Below are positions 49,501-60,210 of a stretch of DNA of 64,000 nt, one piece after another. Source of the stretch: Amblyornis subalaris (taxonomy: Eukaryota > Chordata > Aves > Passeriformes > Ptilonorhynchidae); contig JACAXG010000026.1 in assembly GCA_018881555.1 (NCBI GenBank), positions 3,033,459-3,097,458 on the forward strand, read 5' to 3'. A program made the translations under genes and the position numbers. Numbering within the stretch: position 1 is the stretch's first letter; each line of letters starts with the position of its first letter. The notes below the pieces were generated by a model that worked only from the letters and a program-made list of their open reading frames with translations, searched no databases and was not told the DNA's origin.

Positions 49501-52412
49501 TATGAAATAAACAAAAATAGAATCTGTTCTTAGTATGTGAAGATTTTCCATATAATATGTGCTTCTGTTAATATTGGTTATGTATATGACTCCACTGTGC
49601 CTTAAAATGAAAATACATCCCTTTGTGTTTAGACAGAGATATGCACAGAAGTAGTATTACCTAACATTTAGAATTTCGTTATTGAAAATTANTTCAACCC
49701 AGAGTCCACCTAATTTNAGACATTTGGTTACTGGTGTTCAAAATAACTGAGCGCATGCATTTGTGGGTATTTGTCTCTCGAAGGGATCGCGGTGCTCCAG
49801 GTGTGCCAGCCTGCTGTGTTAGTGTGAACTGCCCTTGCTCACATTCCCACCTGAGCAACACANCCCTGCCTGCAGAGCTTTGCCTTTTCCCCCGTTGTGT
49901 TTTGGTGCTGTGTGCCTGCCCTAGCCCCAGCCCTGATCGTGGATTTTGCCATTGTTTATCAGGAGCAGCGCAGGAGAAAATGTCCATTTGGATCCCCCTG
50001 TCAGACTCTAATATACAAGGTTTTCTAGGGGATTTTGATTTTTATCGTGTTTATTTATAGGGACTGTTCTAGAAGTTTAAGTGGGTCTGAATATTTTTAC
50101 AAAACTGAAAGCTGAAGGCACATTGTGTAACTACCAGTGACAGGGTGTTTCTTTTCAAAATACAACAGCAGAGCTCCTGTAAATGACTAGCAGGATCATT
50201 TCTAAGTCAGAAAGAGCTATCAGCTTTCAATGGTAAATTGCAGCTGAAGTTATTTGTCCCATGTTCAGAAAGGCAATATAAAAATAATATGAACTAACTC
50301 ATACACTAATTGATTCTGCTGTGCTTAGTCAGCTTAAATAATATTTTACTGTCCAAGAGGTCTTACTTAGTTTAGTGAAACTAAAACCTGTTTCTGTTTA
50401 TGCTCACTATTAGTGAGGATGACATGTTTTTACCCATGATTAGAGTGCTTACTGTGTTCAGCAGTAATTCCATTTACTCAGGAACTTGCCCTGATCTGAA
50501 TGAAAATACACGAAAATGCAGGAAAGCCAGGAAAAGTTAGTGATTTTGCTTTACTGTCTGGTTAACCAGAGACAGCATTATGCACAGGCTTTATTAATGA
50601 AGTATTGTCTTTAAAAACAACAAATGTGAAATGGTGTTTCTTTAACTAAATTCTACAGTAATCATGGAAATAATTGATTTAGGTTAACATGTCACTCACC
50701 AACATACACTGAAGCTTAATGAGAATGTAGAAAAGGCTATAACAGGACCCGTTTCTTTTGAGGCCTGAAATCCAAAATTGCCAACAGCAAATGCATATGC
50801 AATATAAGCACAAGGAAAGCCCACCTCCCAAAAACACTCCAAGGGATTTCCCAGCCCAGGGCAGTATCTTTAATAGTCTTTAGTATGGGGGAGGAGGCTG
50901 TTGTCCATTAATTTGTCTAAAAGTTTTTGATATGTAAAATTTCAGCATCATCTCTCTTTTGTGTCAGTCAATGCGATGGCTTCTTTGGCTTTTGGAACGA
51001 AGGAAGTTCTCCAGAGGGTATAAATCTGTCACCTACTTTTGCTGCTCCTTGGCTCTTGTGCTACAGCTGGAGAACAGTTTTCCTATCCTTGAATAACCTC
51101 TTCATGGATATTACTGTTTTTAATCCAATCAACAGGCTAGAAAGCTGATATTTCTGACAATGAAAGATGTTGTGCTCAGTAAAGTGTGAAGGCCCTTGAA
51201 CTTAGGAGATGTGTATATTTATATAAGTAAAAACTGGGGCCATCAGTGTGTTCCCAGCAGCTTTTGCATTGATGATGCATGGTCAGGGTCATATTTTGGT
51301 TCATCTATGTAAAGCTCACACTCAAACAGAAAACCTACTAGTAGCCTTGTTATTTTTCAAATAAATATTTCTATATATATATTTTTTTCTTTCAATGCTA
51401 AGTAGGTAATCCTGATACAGTAAAAAACCTGGCAACTGATTCAAAGAGACTGGAGTCTGAAGTGAAAAATGAGCAGTTCTGTTCTCATGGGGTGAAAAAG
51501 AGCCTAAGGTCTAAAACAGCTGGGAGCAATGTGAGGAGCTGTGAAATTACCTTCACCACAGTGTTGTGCAGTGATCTTGGATGGAAAAGAAAGGCTTGAA
51601 AGAGAGCAGTGAGATGGATTTCTGAGTATCTACGTAAGGATGTTTGTACATAAGACGAGAAAGCAGAAAAATGATAGAAAAATTGAGCTATCCAAAACCT
51701 ACTTGATTATGAAGATTTTGGGTCTCCTCCCACTTGTATTTCTATGCTAGCTTGACTGATTTCAGTTGGTAAACAGCTAATTAATCCCAGAGAAAAAATG
51801 TAAGAAATTAATCTGTCATATATTTGTAATTTGACATTTTGATACTTATGACAGGAGATGAGAAAACACTGTTTGCCTCTTGTTCTGCTTTTAAAGTGTA
51901 TGAGGGGGAAACTTGCACTGCGTCATTAACCTGAGCAATACCAAACTCCAGACCTAAAGGTTTGCATAGCTCAGGTGTGAACAACAATGAAAGCAAATTT
52001 CTCTTAACTTCCCGTGTTTTCATTTTTGGTGAAACACCCTTGTGTAGTGCCAAGGCATCTGTGAGGCAAGGAAAACAATCATGAATCTTCTGGGCTACAG
52101 TAATCTGATTTTCCCTGTGTTCTTTCCTGTGCCATTTTGGAGTTTGTTCCCATTTCTGGATGTTTGGGCTGCAGAGGAGAAGGTGGGAAAGGAGGGATGG
52201 CAGGAACAACAAGCCCCTGGGAATGGGGGGATATTGTCACTGCAGTGCCGCAGGGATAGCAGCCCACGGGACAGGGGAGTTGGCAGGCCAGACATGTTCT
52301 CACTTCAATCCATTTGGACTGAAATTACTGCTTAATTCCAGTTAATTGTACCATTTTAAGAATGAGGCAAAACTGGAACAAAACAGCCAATCAGTGGCAT
52401 ACATGGAGTGAG
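46511..52412. other. Long non-coding stretch
   Basis: No supportable gene. It holds a (TA)n run at 47544-47557, poly(T) at 47803-47817, and TATATATATATTTTTTT at about 51374-51390. A GC-richer patch at 49735-49985 has competing open frames on both strands and could be a conserved element or the remnant of a repeat I do not recognise. Frames at 51808-52345 on both strands are not recognised. Confidence 0.5.
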
Positions 52413-52454
52413 TTTTTTCCTCTCTCTCTCCCCCTCTTCTCCTTCTCCCTCTCC
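52413..52454. repeat. 42-nt homopyrimidine tract
   Basis: Uninterrupted C/T on the plus strand: TTTTTTCC, then a (CT)n core, CCCCC and CTTCTCC units. Homopurine-homopyrimidine tracts of this length can form triplex (H-DNA) structures and are typically polymorphic. Confidence 0.85.
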
Positions 52455-53442
52455 ATACTCATCTTTTATNTGTAGTTTACATGCTTGTATGCTGATTCTT
52501 AGGAGATGATACAATTTCATCCTCCCAAAGCAGCAATCCTCAGCCTGTCATTCACCATGAAGCCTGAAATATTATATATATAATATTACAAGCCTGGAAT
52601 AATGCAGCGTGAATTACATATTTGATTACAAATGGTAGCTAGGCTGTTGCCCAAGCCATTCCCGATGCACATTCCTTCCTTGGCAGTGCCAGAGGCAGCT
52701 CTGAGTGAGACAGGCAAGCTCTGAGCAGCTGCTCTGCCTTCCCTGGAGCAGCAGCCCAGCAGCCCTCCATGACCATTTGTTGCCTTAGTTTGTGACATTT
52801 CTGTGTACATTCAGAGACCTCCTGAGGGGCTGCGGAGCAGAGCTCTTCCAAAATCGGAAAGACTGAAGCTTCTAAAGTACAACTCCAGAAGTGGGAAGAA
52901 ATATAATGTGGCTAGGAGATGGCTTAGGATAGGAGATAATGTGTGTGCACATTGCTTGTTTTGTGATGCTGCCCAGCACCATATGCTGAGCTGTAATGGT
53001 TGCATTGCTGCTCTTCTGCAAAGCTTTTGGCTGCCACAGCTGACACTTCCTATGCAGGAGTCAAAGAGTTGCAGTGCAACCTCAGTGAAATTTGCTGTCC
53101 CATCTGCAACCTACTGTCAGTGCTGTCAGCAAAAATTCATGTGGCACTGCTCAAGTTCAGCTGTATGTAACTTCTCAGAGAGCCAACACACGTGTTTTTT
53201 TTCCACTTTACCCACTCTGTGCAAAATGTGAGCTGCTCCGCTGAAGTGATGCAGTGGGATTTGTCATAGACCTGGTGGGATACAGGAGTCTATGAGCTTG
53301 ATTGTGAACAAAACAGTATCTTAATAGTTTTCAGTGGCAATAACACCTTGCTTTTATTAATTTTTTAGGTGCATTTGTTTGTCGTATTCTTTTAGGCATG
53401 AAGCTGGTCAGGCAAATTAGTTTATGTGTTAATCTCTTAATT
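52455..53442. other. GC-richer segment without a recognisable gene
   Basis: A perfect 20-bp AT palindrome sits at 52568-52587 (AATATTATATATATAATATT). The rest, especially 52640-53200, is richer in G+C than the surroundings. A 142-codon plus frame (52803-53231) starts at GTG and contains a Cys/His-rich stretch (CAHCLFCDAAQHH, then CNGC) that does not match a zinc-finger pattern I know. There is no splice or promoter evidence, so I do not call a gene. Confidence 0.45.
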
Positions 53443-53806
53443 TCATAGAATCATAGAATGGTTTGGGTTGGAAGGGACCTTAAAGATCATCTTGTTTCAA
53501 CCACCCTGCCATGGGCAGGGACACCTTCCACTAGACCAGGTTGCTCAGAGCACCATCCAACCTGGCCCTGAACACTTCCAGGGATGGAGCATCCACAGCT
53601 TCTCTGGTCTAAGTGTTCCGGTACCTCATCACGCTCACAATAAAGAGCTTTTTCCTAATATCTCATCTAAACCTACTCAGTTTGAAACCATTCCCTTTTG
53701 TTCTGTAACTACGTGCTCTTTCGAAAAATCTCTCTCCATCGTTCTTGTTGTCTCCCTTCAGGAGAGAAGGGAAGGCCACAATGAGGTCACCCCAATTTAA
53801 TTTCTG
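53443..53806 (-). repeat. CR1 LINE 3' end, youngest copy in the window
   Basis: The plus strand begins TCATAGAATCATAGAATGG and continues through 'gttggaagggaccttaaagatcat', 'caaccaccctgccatgggcagggacaccttccactagaccagg', 'cagggatggagcatccacagcttctctgg', 'taaagagctttttcctaatatc' and 'gggaaggccacaatgaggtcaccc'. This is a near-consensus reversed CR1 3' region of about 360 bp, 5'-truncated. The flanks TTAATCTCTTAATT (53429-53442) and TTAAACTCTTAATT (53807-53820) match at 13 of 14 bases, so a target-site duplication appears to delimit it exactly. The 110-codon plus frame within it is a by-product. Confidence 0.95.
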
Positions 53807-56800
53807 TTAAACTCTTAATTCAATTAATATTGTTTATAAACAGCAATTTCAAATTTTAGAAGAAGGAGTAGAACAGGTCTTTTTAATCTATCTGTTCATG
53901 TCTTTGTTTGACTGTTTTGTGTCCTACTGTTGTTTCTGTGTGTCCTACTGTTAGATTCCTCGACAAGCCTGAAAGGCAAATCCCTTTCTCTGATCTGTAC
54001 TTCAGCCTAAATTCTACCTTGAGTTCTTAGTCATTTTTAACTTAGGCATGCAGCTCTTCGAAGTCAGTATGATTTGGCTTCAGGACCTGACCTCGCAGCT
54101 CTGAGGTCCTGCAGAGGTCCCGGGACAGTGAACGCTCCCGGCCACAGCCAAGTGGGCAGTGGAGGGAAGTGCCAGGAGGCTGCTCAAGTGACACCTCTGG
54201 CTTTTCTTTTACAGGGAATGAAAACGGCATGTGTATATAAAGATTATTATATATGAAGATCGTTTTTATGTAACCACTGACAACTTCCATAGGAAGAACC
54301 AGGTGAAATGTTTCAAGGGGTAGCTCTGAAAATGCAGAGGAGCTTGAAGTCGAGCCTTTTCAGATGCTCAGCTCCAGCCTTGTTCTGCCATCTAGTGTTT
54401 AACATAGCCAGTTTCACTTCATTCAGCAAAGTGATTTTGAAGTATATTTTAGGGAAAAAGAAAACACTTGAAAAGAAGGTGAAAAACCAGCGTTTCGTAG
54501 TGTGAAAAAATGCGGCACAAATGGGGGAAGACTCAACACAAATGACATTGTTTGGATTCTAAGTAGAATTGCTCTTGTACAGAGTAAATTAACTGCTCAT
54601 CATCTAGGCTAACATTTTTCTCTGGCAGAGCTGTGAAAGTTTGTATTAGTGCCACAATTTTGGATTCCCCTTTGTTTAGTTGAGAGCAAATTAATTTTAA
54701 GAGTGAATCCAGCTGTTTCTTACCGTGCATCTGTTATTATAAATAGCCACCAGACATTGTGGATAATTAGTGCTCAGATTTTTGGGTTTTTTTTTCAGAG
54801 TATTTACTTTTGACTGTTTGACATCTGAATAATTAGTTATCTGGGCTTTTAAAGCTCGAAAATAATTGGTTCTATTTCAGACCGTACAAGATGTTCTTTA
54901 TCAGANAGATTACTTCTGCCTCCGGATGGAGTGGAAACTTATTTAACTGGGAGTTATAGTGCAAAACTGTGTTGATGGGATCCCTGTTAAACTCTGGAAC
55001 AAAACACATGTCCGTTAAGCACAATTTTTTATTGTACTTTGTTTACCGCTAGTTTCATTTTCTGGATAGTAAAATGATTCTTAATGGCATCTTCAAATGT
55101 TGCACAGCCACTATTTTCCAGCAGTAAGTTCCACTTAATTGGCTTGTTGCTTTTCTGTGTTGGGTTCTTTTCAGTTGTTTTCTAGGGGTGGCTGTTTGTT
55201 TGCTTGGTTACAAACTGGTGTTAAATTTTAACAAGTAGTGTTATGACTGAGGGGGAAAAAAAAAACAAAATAAATATTTTAGGAAATATAAAGCATAGCA
55301 GTGAACTCTTGAAGAGCAAGTCTGTATCATTTTGATATCTGTCTGAGGAGAGGGGAAAGGTGGGAAGAAGAAGGGTGCCCTTACTTTTGCAGTAATAATG
55401 CATTTGGCTATGGCAAAGTGAAGGAAAGGCATTGGCCTTGTTGGGAGCCAGAATGTGCTTTNTCTGGGGTACCGAGCTGTGCTGTGCCTTTCTAGGTCTT
55501 GAATGAAGATCATTTTCAGACTGCAAGCAAATCACGTGTAAGAAATCATGGCTGAATGTTAGACGACAAGAATGGAAGCAGTAGGAATAGTTGGAAGTAG
55601 TATTATCCCAGTTGTGCTGAGAGGCAAAGAAAATGATGGGAATAAAACTAGGTTTTAGAGATAGACAGAGAAATTCCAGGGGAAAAATAAAAGGAATACA
55701 AAGCTATAAAAACACATAATTGCAACATTTTATGCTTAATAACGATCAGATCCCAGGCTGGATTCCATACTCTTTCACTTCAGTGGGGTTACACTNCTTT
55801 GCAATTGTGGATGACCTTTTCTTCAGCCCTAAGTAGGCTCGTNTCCTATTTCAAAATCTGAAATTCTGTCTTCATATGTTGCCATCTTATCAAAACTTAC
55901 CGATTAAATAAGAATGCATAAAATAATTCCATAAAATACCTAAGGACTGTGTATTTTGATATGCATGATGGATGCTCCAAGGTGCCTCTAGTCTTCCTTG
56001 CCCAATTTTAACATTATCTCTAATCAGTCTCTGAGCAATGTCCTCTAAAAGCACAAGAAAACTGAAAGGTGATAAAGAAAACATTATTATTACTATAGAT
56101 TTGTTGATAGCTCTGACAAATATATGGATTAAAATATCCTGCTGGCATGTTGAGCAGCACAGTGTAGCACTAATCTCCATGAAAAGGAGGGATCAGGAAA
56201 TTGTGCATCATATATCTTCAGTGATACCAAGCTTTATTTCCTTCAGATCTGGACGTTTTTGGTCTTTGTGATAACTTGAGGAATTAGGGACATAAAAAAT
56301 TTTTGAATGTCCTTCCCTTTCAAAAGGTAAAAAATTTCTCAGCACCTTCAAAATTTTAATAATAAGGCTTGATTTTTCTCTCCTATTTTGAAAAGAAGGA
56401 AGAAAATCATCTTTGCCTACTTCTATTTGTATTTTTTAACATTTTGAATGGTAAGTTCATGTTTCACACACTTTCTTTGTCCAAGCATACCTCAAGTTTC
56501 CATCTTTCTCCTCCTTTGGTACATGGAATGCTTATCCTCAAAAAACTTCAGCTACAGCCCCAAGAGCACTAGAGCATGCAGATGTTCTGCAGTAGTTCAG
56601 CTCTGAATTGCAGCTCACAGACTTTAAGTGGGGTTTTTCTGTTTTCCTTTTTTGGAAAATATGATCCTGTCTGCTGCTATTTATATATTATATACTTATG
56701 AAGTTTAAAAAAAAAAGCNTGCTTTGTTTTGTTTTGAGGCTCATAACCTTAACAGCTCGTTTTATGTTTGTAGAACAGGGGTTTTGCTCCTTCAAATGTG

Positions 56801-59624
56801 AAATTAATTTATGTTAGAAAACATTCCATGTTCTACCTTTTTATTTTTATTTTCTGGTATGAAGTAACTTATGACCAAAAGGAAAAAAATCTACTACATA
56901 AAAATCAGGGACAGAATGCTCGTTTTTGGTGTGTTTGCAAGTTATCTAAATAATTGCCTTTTCTTGGTGCAGAAGGCCNTTATCCTGAAAGCCAGGTCTT
57001 TGTGAATGTATTCTTGCAAGCAGTCAATGCATTTTATCATGGTTCAGACATCAAAAAACATCCCGTTCAGTCTGAATTTTGTAATACTCAGTACCCAGTC
57101 TTGTCTTTATTTATTTCACAATAACTTCCCAGCATCCAGTCGTATTCTTCACAGATAAACAGGATTCTTTGTTTTTTAAGTCAAAATCAACACCTATTCA
57201 GAACTGTCAAGTATGAATGCATTATTTATGCAGTAGTAAAAAATCTGATGGATAAGTCTGTTCAACTGTGTATTGAAATGGTACAACATAGCTCTGATAT
57301 TTTTCTAGCTGGCCACAGACAATTTTTACATTTAATGTGGAAATTTGCATCTCAAAAAGAAGAGCTGATCTGTTTGCCATGCAGTAATCTCAAATCCTTT
57401 CTGGCTACCATTATGCATACCCTTTCGCTTTGTCATTTTGAAGCAACGTTTTCAATGTACATATCTTGATAATTGTCCACATTCACACACAAAAAAAGAA
57501 AAATTNTTGCATAATTCCAACTAATGAAGAAGAGGAATAAGACTGAAAAAAACTACTTTTCAATTTCCATCTTTCAAAAGGCTTAAAGATGTTTTGATAT
57601 CCATTTTAATAATGCCAAAATAACAGACTTTCATGCTCTTGTCCAGAGCAGAGGAACATTTGCTCGGTGGGAGAGGGCGAGTGCCCTTCAGTGAGAACAC
57701 ACTCCTCACCATTCTCTGGCACAATGAAAATACACATGTGTTTAAGCAAACAGACAGCCTGTATTCTGCAGAAAACTTTAAGCAAACATGATGTAACTCT
57801 AAAAAGGTACAAGATAAAAGAAGGGAGGGAATATAATGCCTTCAGCTCAGCACAACAAAGTCATTTATCATGAAGCAGCACACTAGAAAGGAGCCATGCC
57901 AACAAGCAAAGCTTGTCTGGCCCCGATTTCTTGCTAGCTCCTCACCCAACACGTGTCTTCAAGTGACTGCAGATGAGGAAGCATGTTGACTTTANTTTGC
58001 GTATTTTCTCCATCCTCATTGTCACTTTAGTGCCTCAAATTATGCTGATAATCTTGTAGGGAGAGAAGAGCAACATCATAAGTTGGACGTGTCTATGCTT
58101 ATTTAGCATGGGAATGAACATGAAAGGGATGAGGGGGAGAGCAGATAAACACACCAGTAGAGGGTGTGATGCACAGGAAAATGAGAAAAAAGGGAGAAAA
58201 AAAGAAAGTAAGATATGGTTATTTTTTTTCTCTTTCTTGTGTAGAAATGACTCTTTAAGAAGGTAAAAGACAGGACACCAGAAAAGACTGCTAAAAAATT
58301 TATATCAGTTTCTTGCATGTTCTGATCAGTAGGAATTAAAGAGCCTTATTTCCCCCAGCATGTTAGTTTTAAAAAGCAGTAAGTTCAAAGTGCAAATAAT
58401 TTTATTTTATTTCAGTCCTTGCAATGATTTCATCATCATATTCCAAATGTATTCCACAATTTTAGCTTCACAAGCTCAGGTGTCTCTTTGGCTGATTCAA
58501 AACACTCAAATATATTATTAATTCCAGGTTACAGTTACAAAGCTGTAAATGGTAAATAAACATANCTTTGACTACGTTGTTTGGCTATTGCTAAAATAGT
58601 ATTTTTAAAATCACTTTGCCATCATTGGATTCTATTTTGAATTCTTGCATGTGGGCAAGAAAATCCAATAAATCTCTTTTATTTCCAGAATGAAATAAAT
58701 ACACTTATGTATTTCACCCTCTGAGTCATCAGCAATGCATCTACTCAGTTTTCAGTCTCCATTACTCTAAACAGCCAAAGTTTCATAATTTATAACATCA
58801 GTGTTACTGGCACCTTTTTCAATTGTCTGAAACATTTGTAATGTTAATTAAAAAAAAACCCCACCCATTTTGACAAAATGCACAGTTTACAGACAAGAGG
58901 GATTCTAAGCATGAAATTAAATAATAAAAAACCTTGCCACTTCTTTTCCTAGAAATGCTATTGGCGTCATCAGTAAGTGCATGAAGACGAAATACACTTC
59001 TCTTGACAGAAACAAGGGTGTTCTCCTGTTGTTAACAGCATTTTCTGAAATACTGGATCAGCAGATGCATGGATCAGTTAGTAAAGATAAAAAATATATT
59101 TAATACTTCATGAAATATCTTAGTCTGTTTGCTGATATTTCTTTTGATATTATTTGCTCTCTGAAACTCTTCTGCTGTCCATGGATCAGTAATTGGAAAT
59201 GAGATTATTTTGATGTTCAACCCTAACACTGCTGCTAGACATTACCTATTCTGTGTGAAGGTCAGGTNAATGCTGACTCAGATTATCTACTTGGACATGC
59301 AGAATACAGAATGTTTCTTTTTCTTCTGCTTGGAAGATCTCTGTGCTCCTCTTACCTGGCTGTTGTTGCCTAAAGGACCAATTTTCTTGTTAGTGAATTG
59401 AGGTGTGATATATTTCAAGATGCTTCTCTTGAAGTACTCGGGCTCTGGTCAAATCAGATGAAAATAAAAAGGTTCTGTAAAGTTTTCTCAGCTCACAGCA
59501 TCTTTATGGGTGGGTCCTTGCATGTGGTCGTGGCTCCCGTTCCCTTGGCGGGTCTGACTGGGACCCAGCTCCACNAAGTCCCCCAAAAGCTGTTCTCCAG
59601 TGCCCAGAAGGTGCATAGGCAGCT
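53807..59624. other. Long non-coding stretch
   Basis: No supportable gene. A GC-rich patch at 54075-54190 is followed by an acceptor-like CTTTTCTTTTACAG at 54201-54214. A second CTCF-like motif lies at 54385-54398 (listed separately). An imperfect purine-to-pyrimidine inverted pair (AGAAAAAAGGGAGAAAAAAAG, then TTTTTTTTCTCTTTCTT) lies at about 58183-58239. The remainder is AT-rich and unremarkable. Confidence 0.5.
54385..54398 (-). promoter_or_regulatory. CTCF-like motif
   Basis: CTGCCATCTAGTGT on the plus strand reads ACACTAGATGGCAG on the minus strand. It carries the CTCF core AGATGGCAG with the expected YAG before it, with mismatches at the first two positions of the core consensus. It has the same orientation as the motifs at 46497 and 59625. 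Confidence 0.35.
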
Positions 59625-59638
59625 CTGCCACCTGTTGG
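59625..59638 (-). promoter_or_regulatory. CTCF-like motif
   Basis: CTGCCACCTGTTGG on the plus strand reads CCAACAGGTGGCAG on the minus strand, matching CCASYAGRKGGCRS at 13 of 14 positions. It lies at the edge of a GC-richer patch (59510-59640). It is the best CTCF match I found in the window by eye. Confidence 0.45.
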
Positions 59639-59884
59639 TAGCCACTTGTTTATGACTTGTTTGGAACTTCTATCCTGGAAATGAAACTAGTTCTTCATTA
59701 AAAGTTGCAGACTTATTTTTAGGAAGAACTAAAAGAATTAATCGATACTTGACATGTTTGTGCTAACACAGGCAATCTGTTACTTGCAGACACAGAAACT
59801 TAAAATTTCACGAAAGAATACTACATATTCCTTTGGAATCTCCAGCCCACTGGCTTTTAGTGACTGCATGTTACTCAGTAACTA
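59639..59884. other. Short non-coding gap
   Basis: AT-rich spacer between the CTCF-like motif and the CR1 copy. Nothing is recognised. Confidence 0.5.
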
Positions 59885-60210
59885 GTGAGCGGAGATTTCA
59901 CTGCGGTGTACAGCTTCCTCAGGAGGGGAAGCGGAGGAGTAGGTAATGAACTCTCCTCTGTTGGCCAGTGGCAGGACCTGAGGAAACGGCATGAAGCCNT
60001 GCCAGGGGGGTTCAGGTAGGATATCAGGAAAAGGTTCTTCACCCAGAGGGTGGCTGGGCCCTGGAACAGGCTCCCCAGGGCAGTGGTCACTGCAGAAAAC
60101 CTGACACAGCTCAAGAAGCATTTGGACAACCCTCTCAGGCACACGGTGGGATTCTTGGACCGGGAGTTGTGGGTTCTTGCACATCCTTTCCAACTCAGGA
60201 TATTCTATGA
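59885..60210 (+). repeat. CR1 LINE 3' end
   Basis: The plus strand carries 'acagcttcctcaggaggggaagcggagg', 'ggcaggacctgaggaaacggcatgaagc', 'aggatatcaggaaaaggttcttcacccagagggtgg', 'ggaacaggctccccagggcagtggtcac' and 'tcctttccaactcaggatattctatga' in CR1 order, ending in TATTCTATGA at 60210. The copy is 5'-truncated, in sense orientation, with a few indels, and belongs to a different subfamily from the 53443 copy. Weak flanking similarity (GTAACTAGTG at 59878 and GTAACTTAGG at 60215) could be a worn target duplication. Overlapping minus frames of 89 and 103 codons are by-products. Confidence 0.9.

Noticed and set aside
53468..53800. 110-codon plus frame
   Set aside because: Entirely antisense text of the CR1 copy at 53443-53806.
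54187..54214. Acceptor-like CTTTTCTTTTACAG after a GC-rich patch
   Set aside because: The downstream frame ends within 14 codons and no donor follows. The upstream patch lacks a promoter-like CpG cluster.
58183..58239. Purine/pyrimidine inverted pair as a microRNA hairpin
   Set aside because: Arms are low-complexity A/G and T/C runs that pair trivially. There is no stable unique stem.
59882..60193. Minus frames of 89 and 103 codons
   Set aside because: Antisense by-products of the plus-strand CR1 copy, interrupted by an N.
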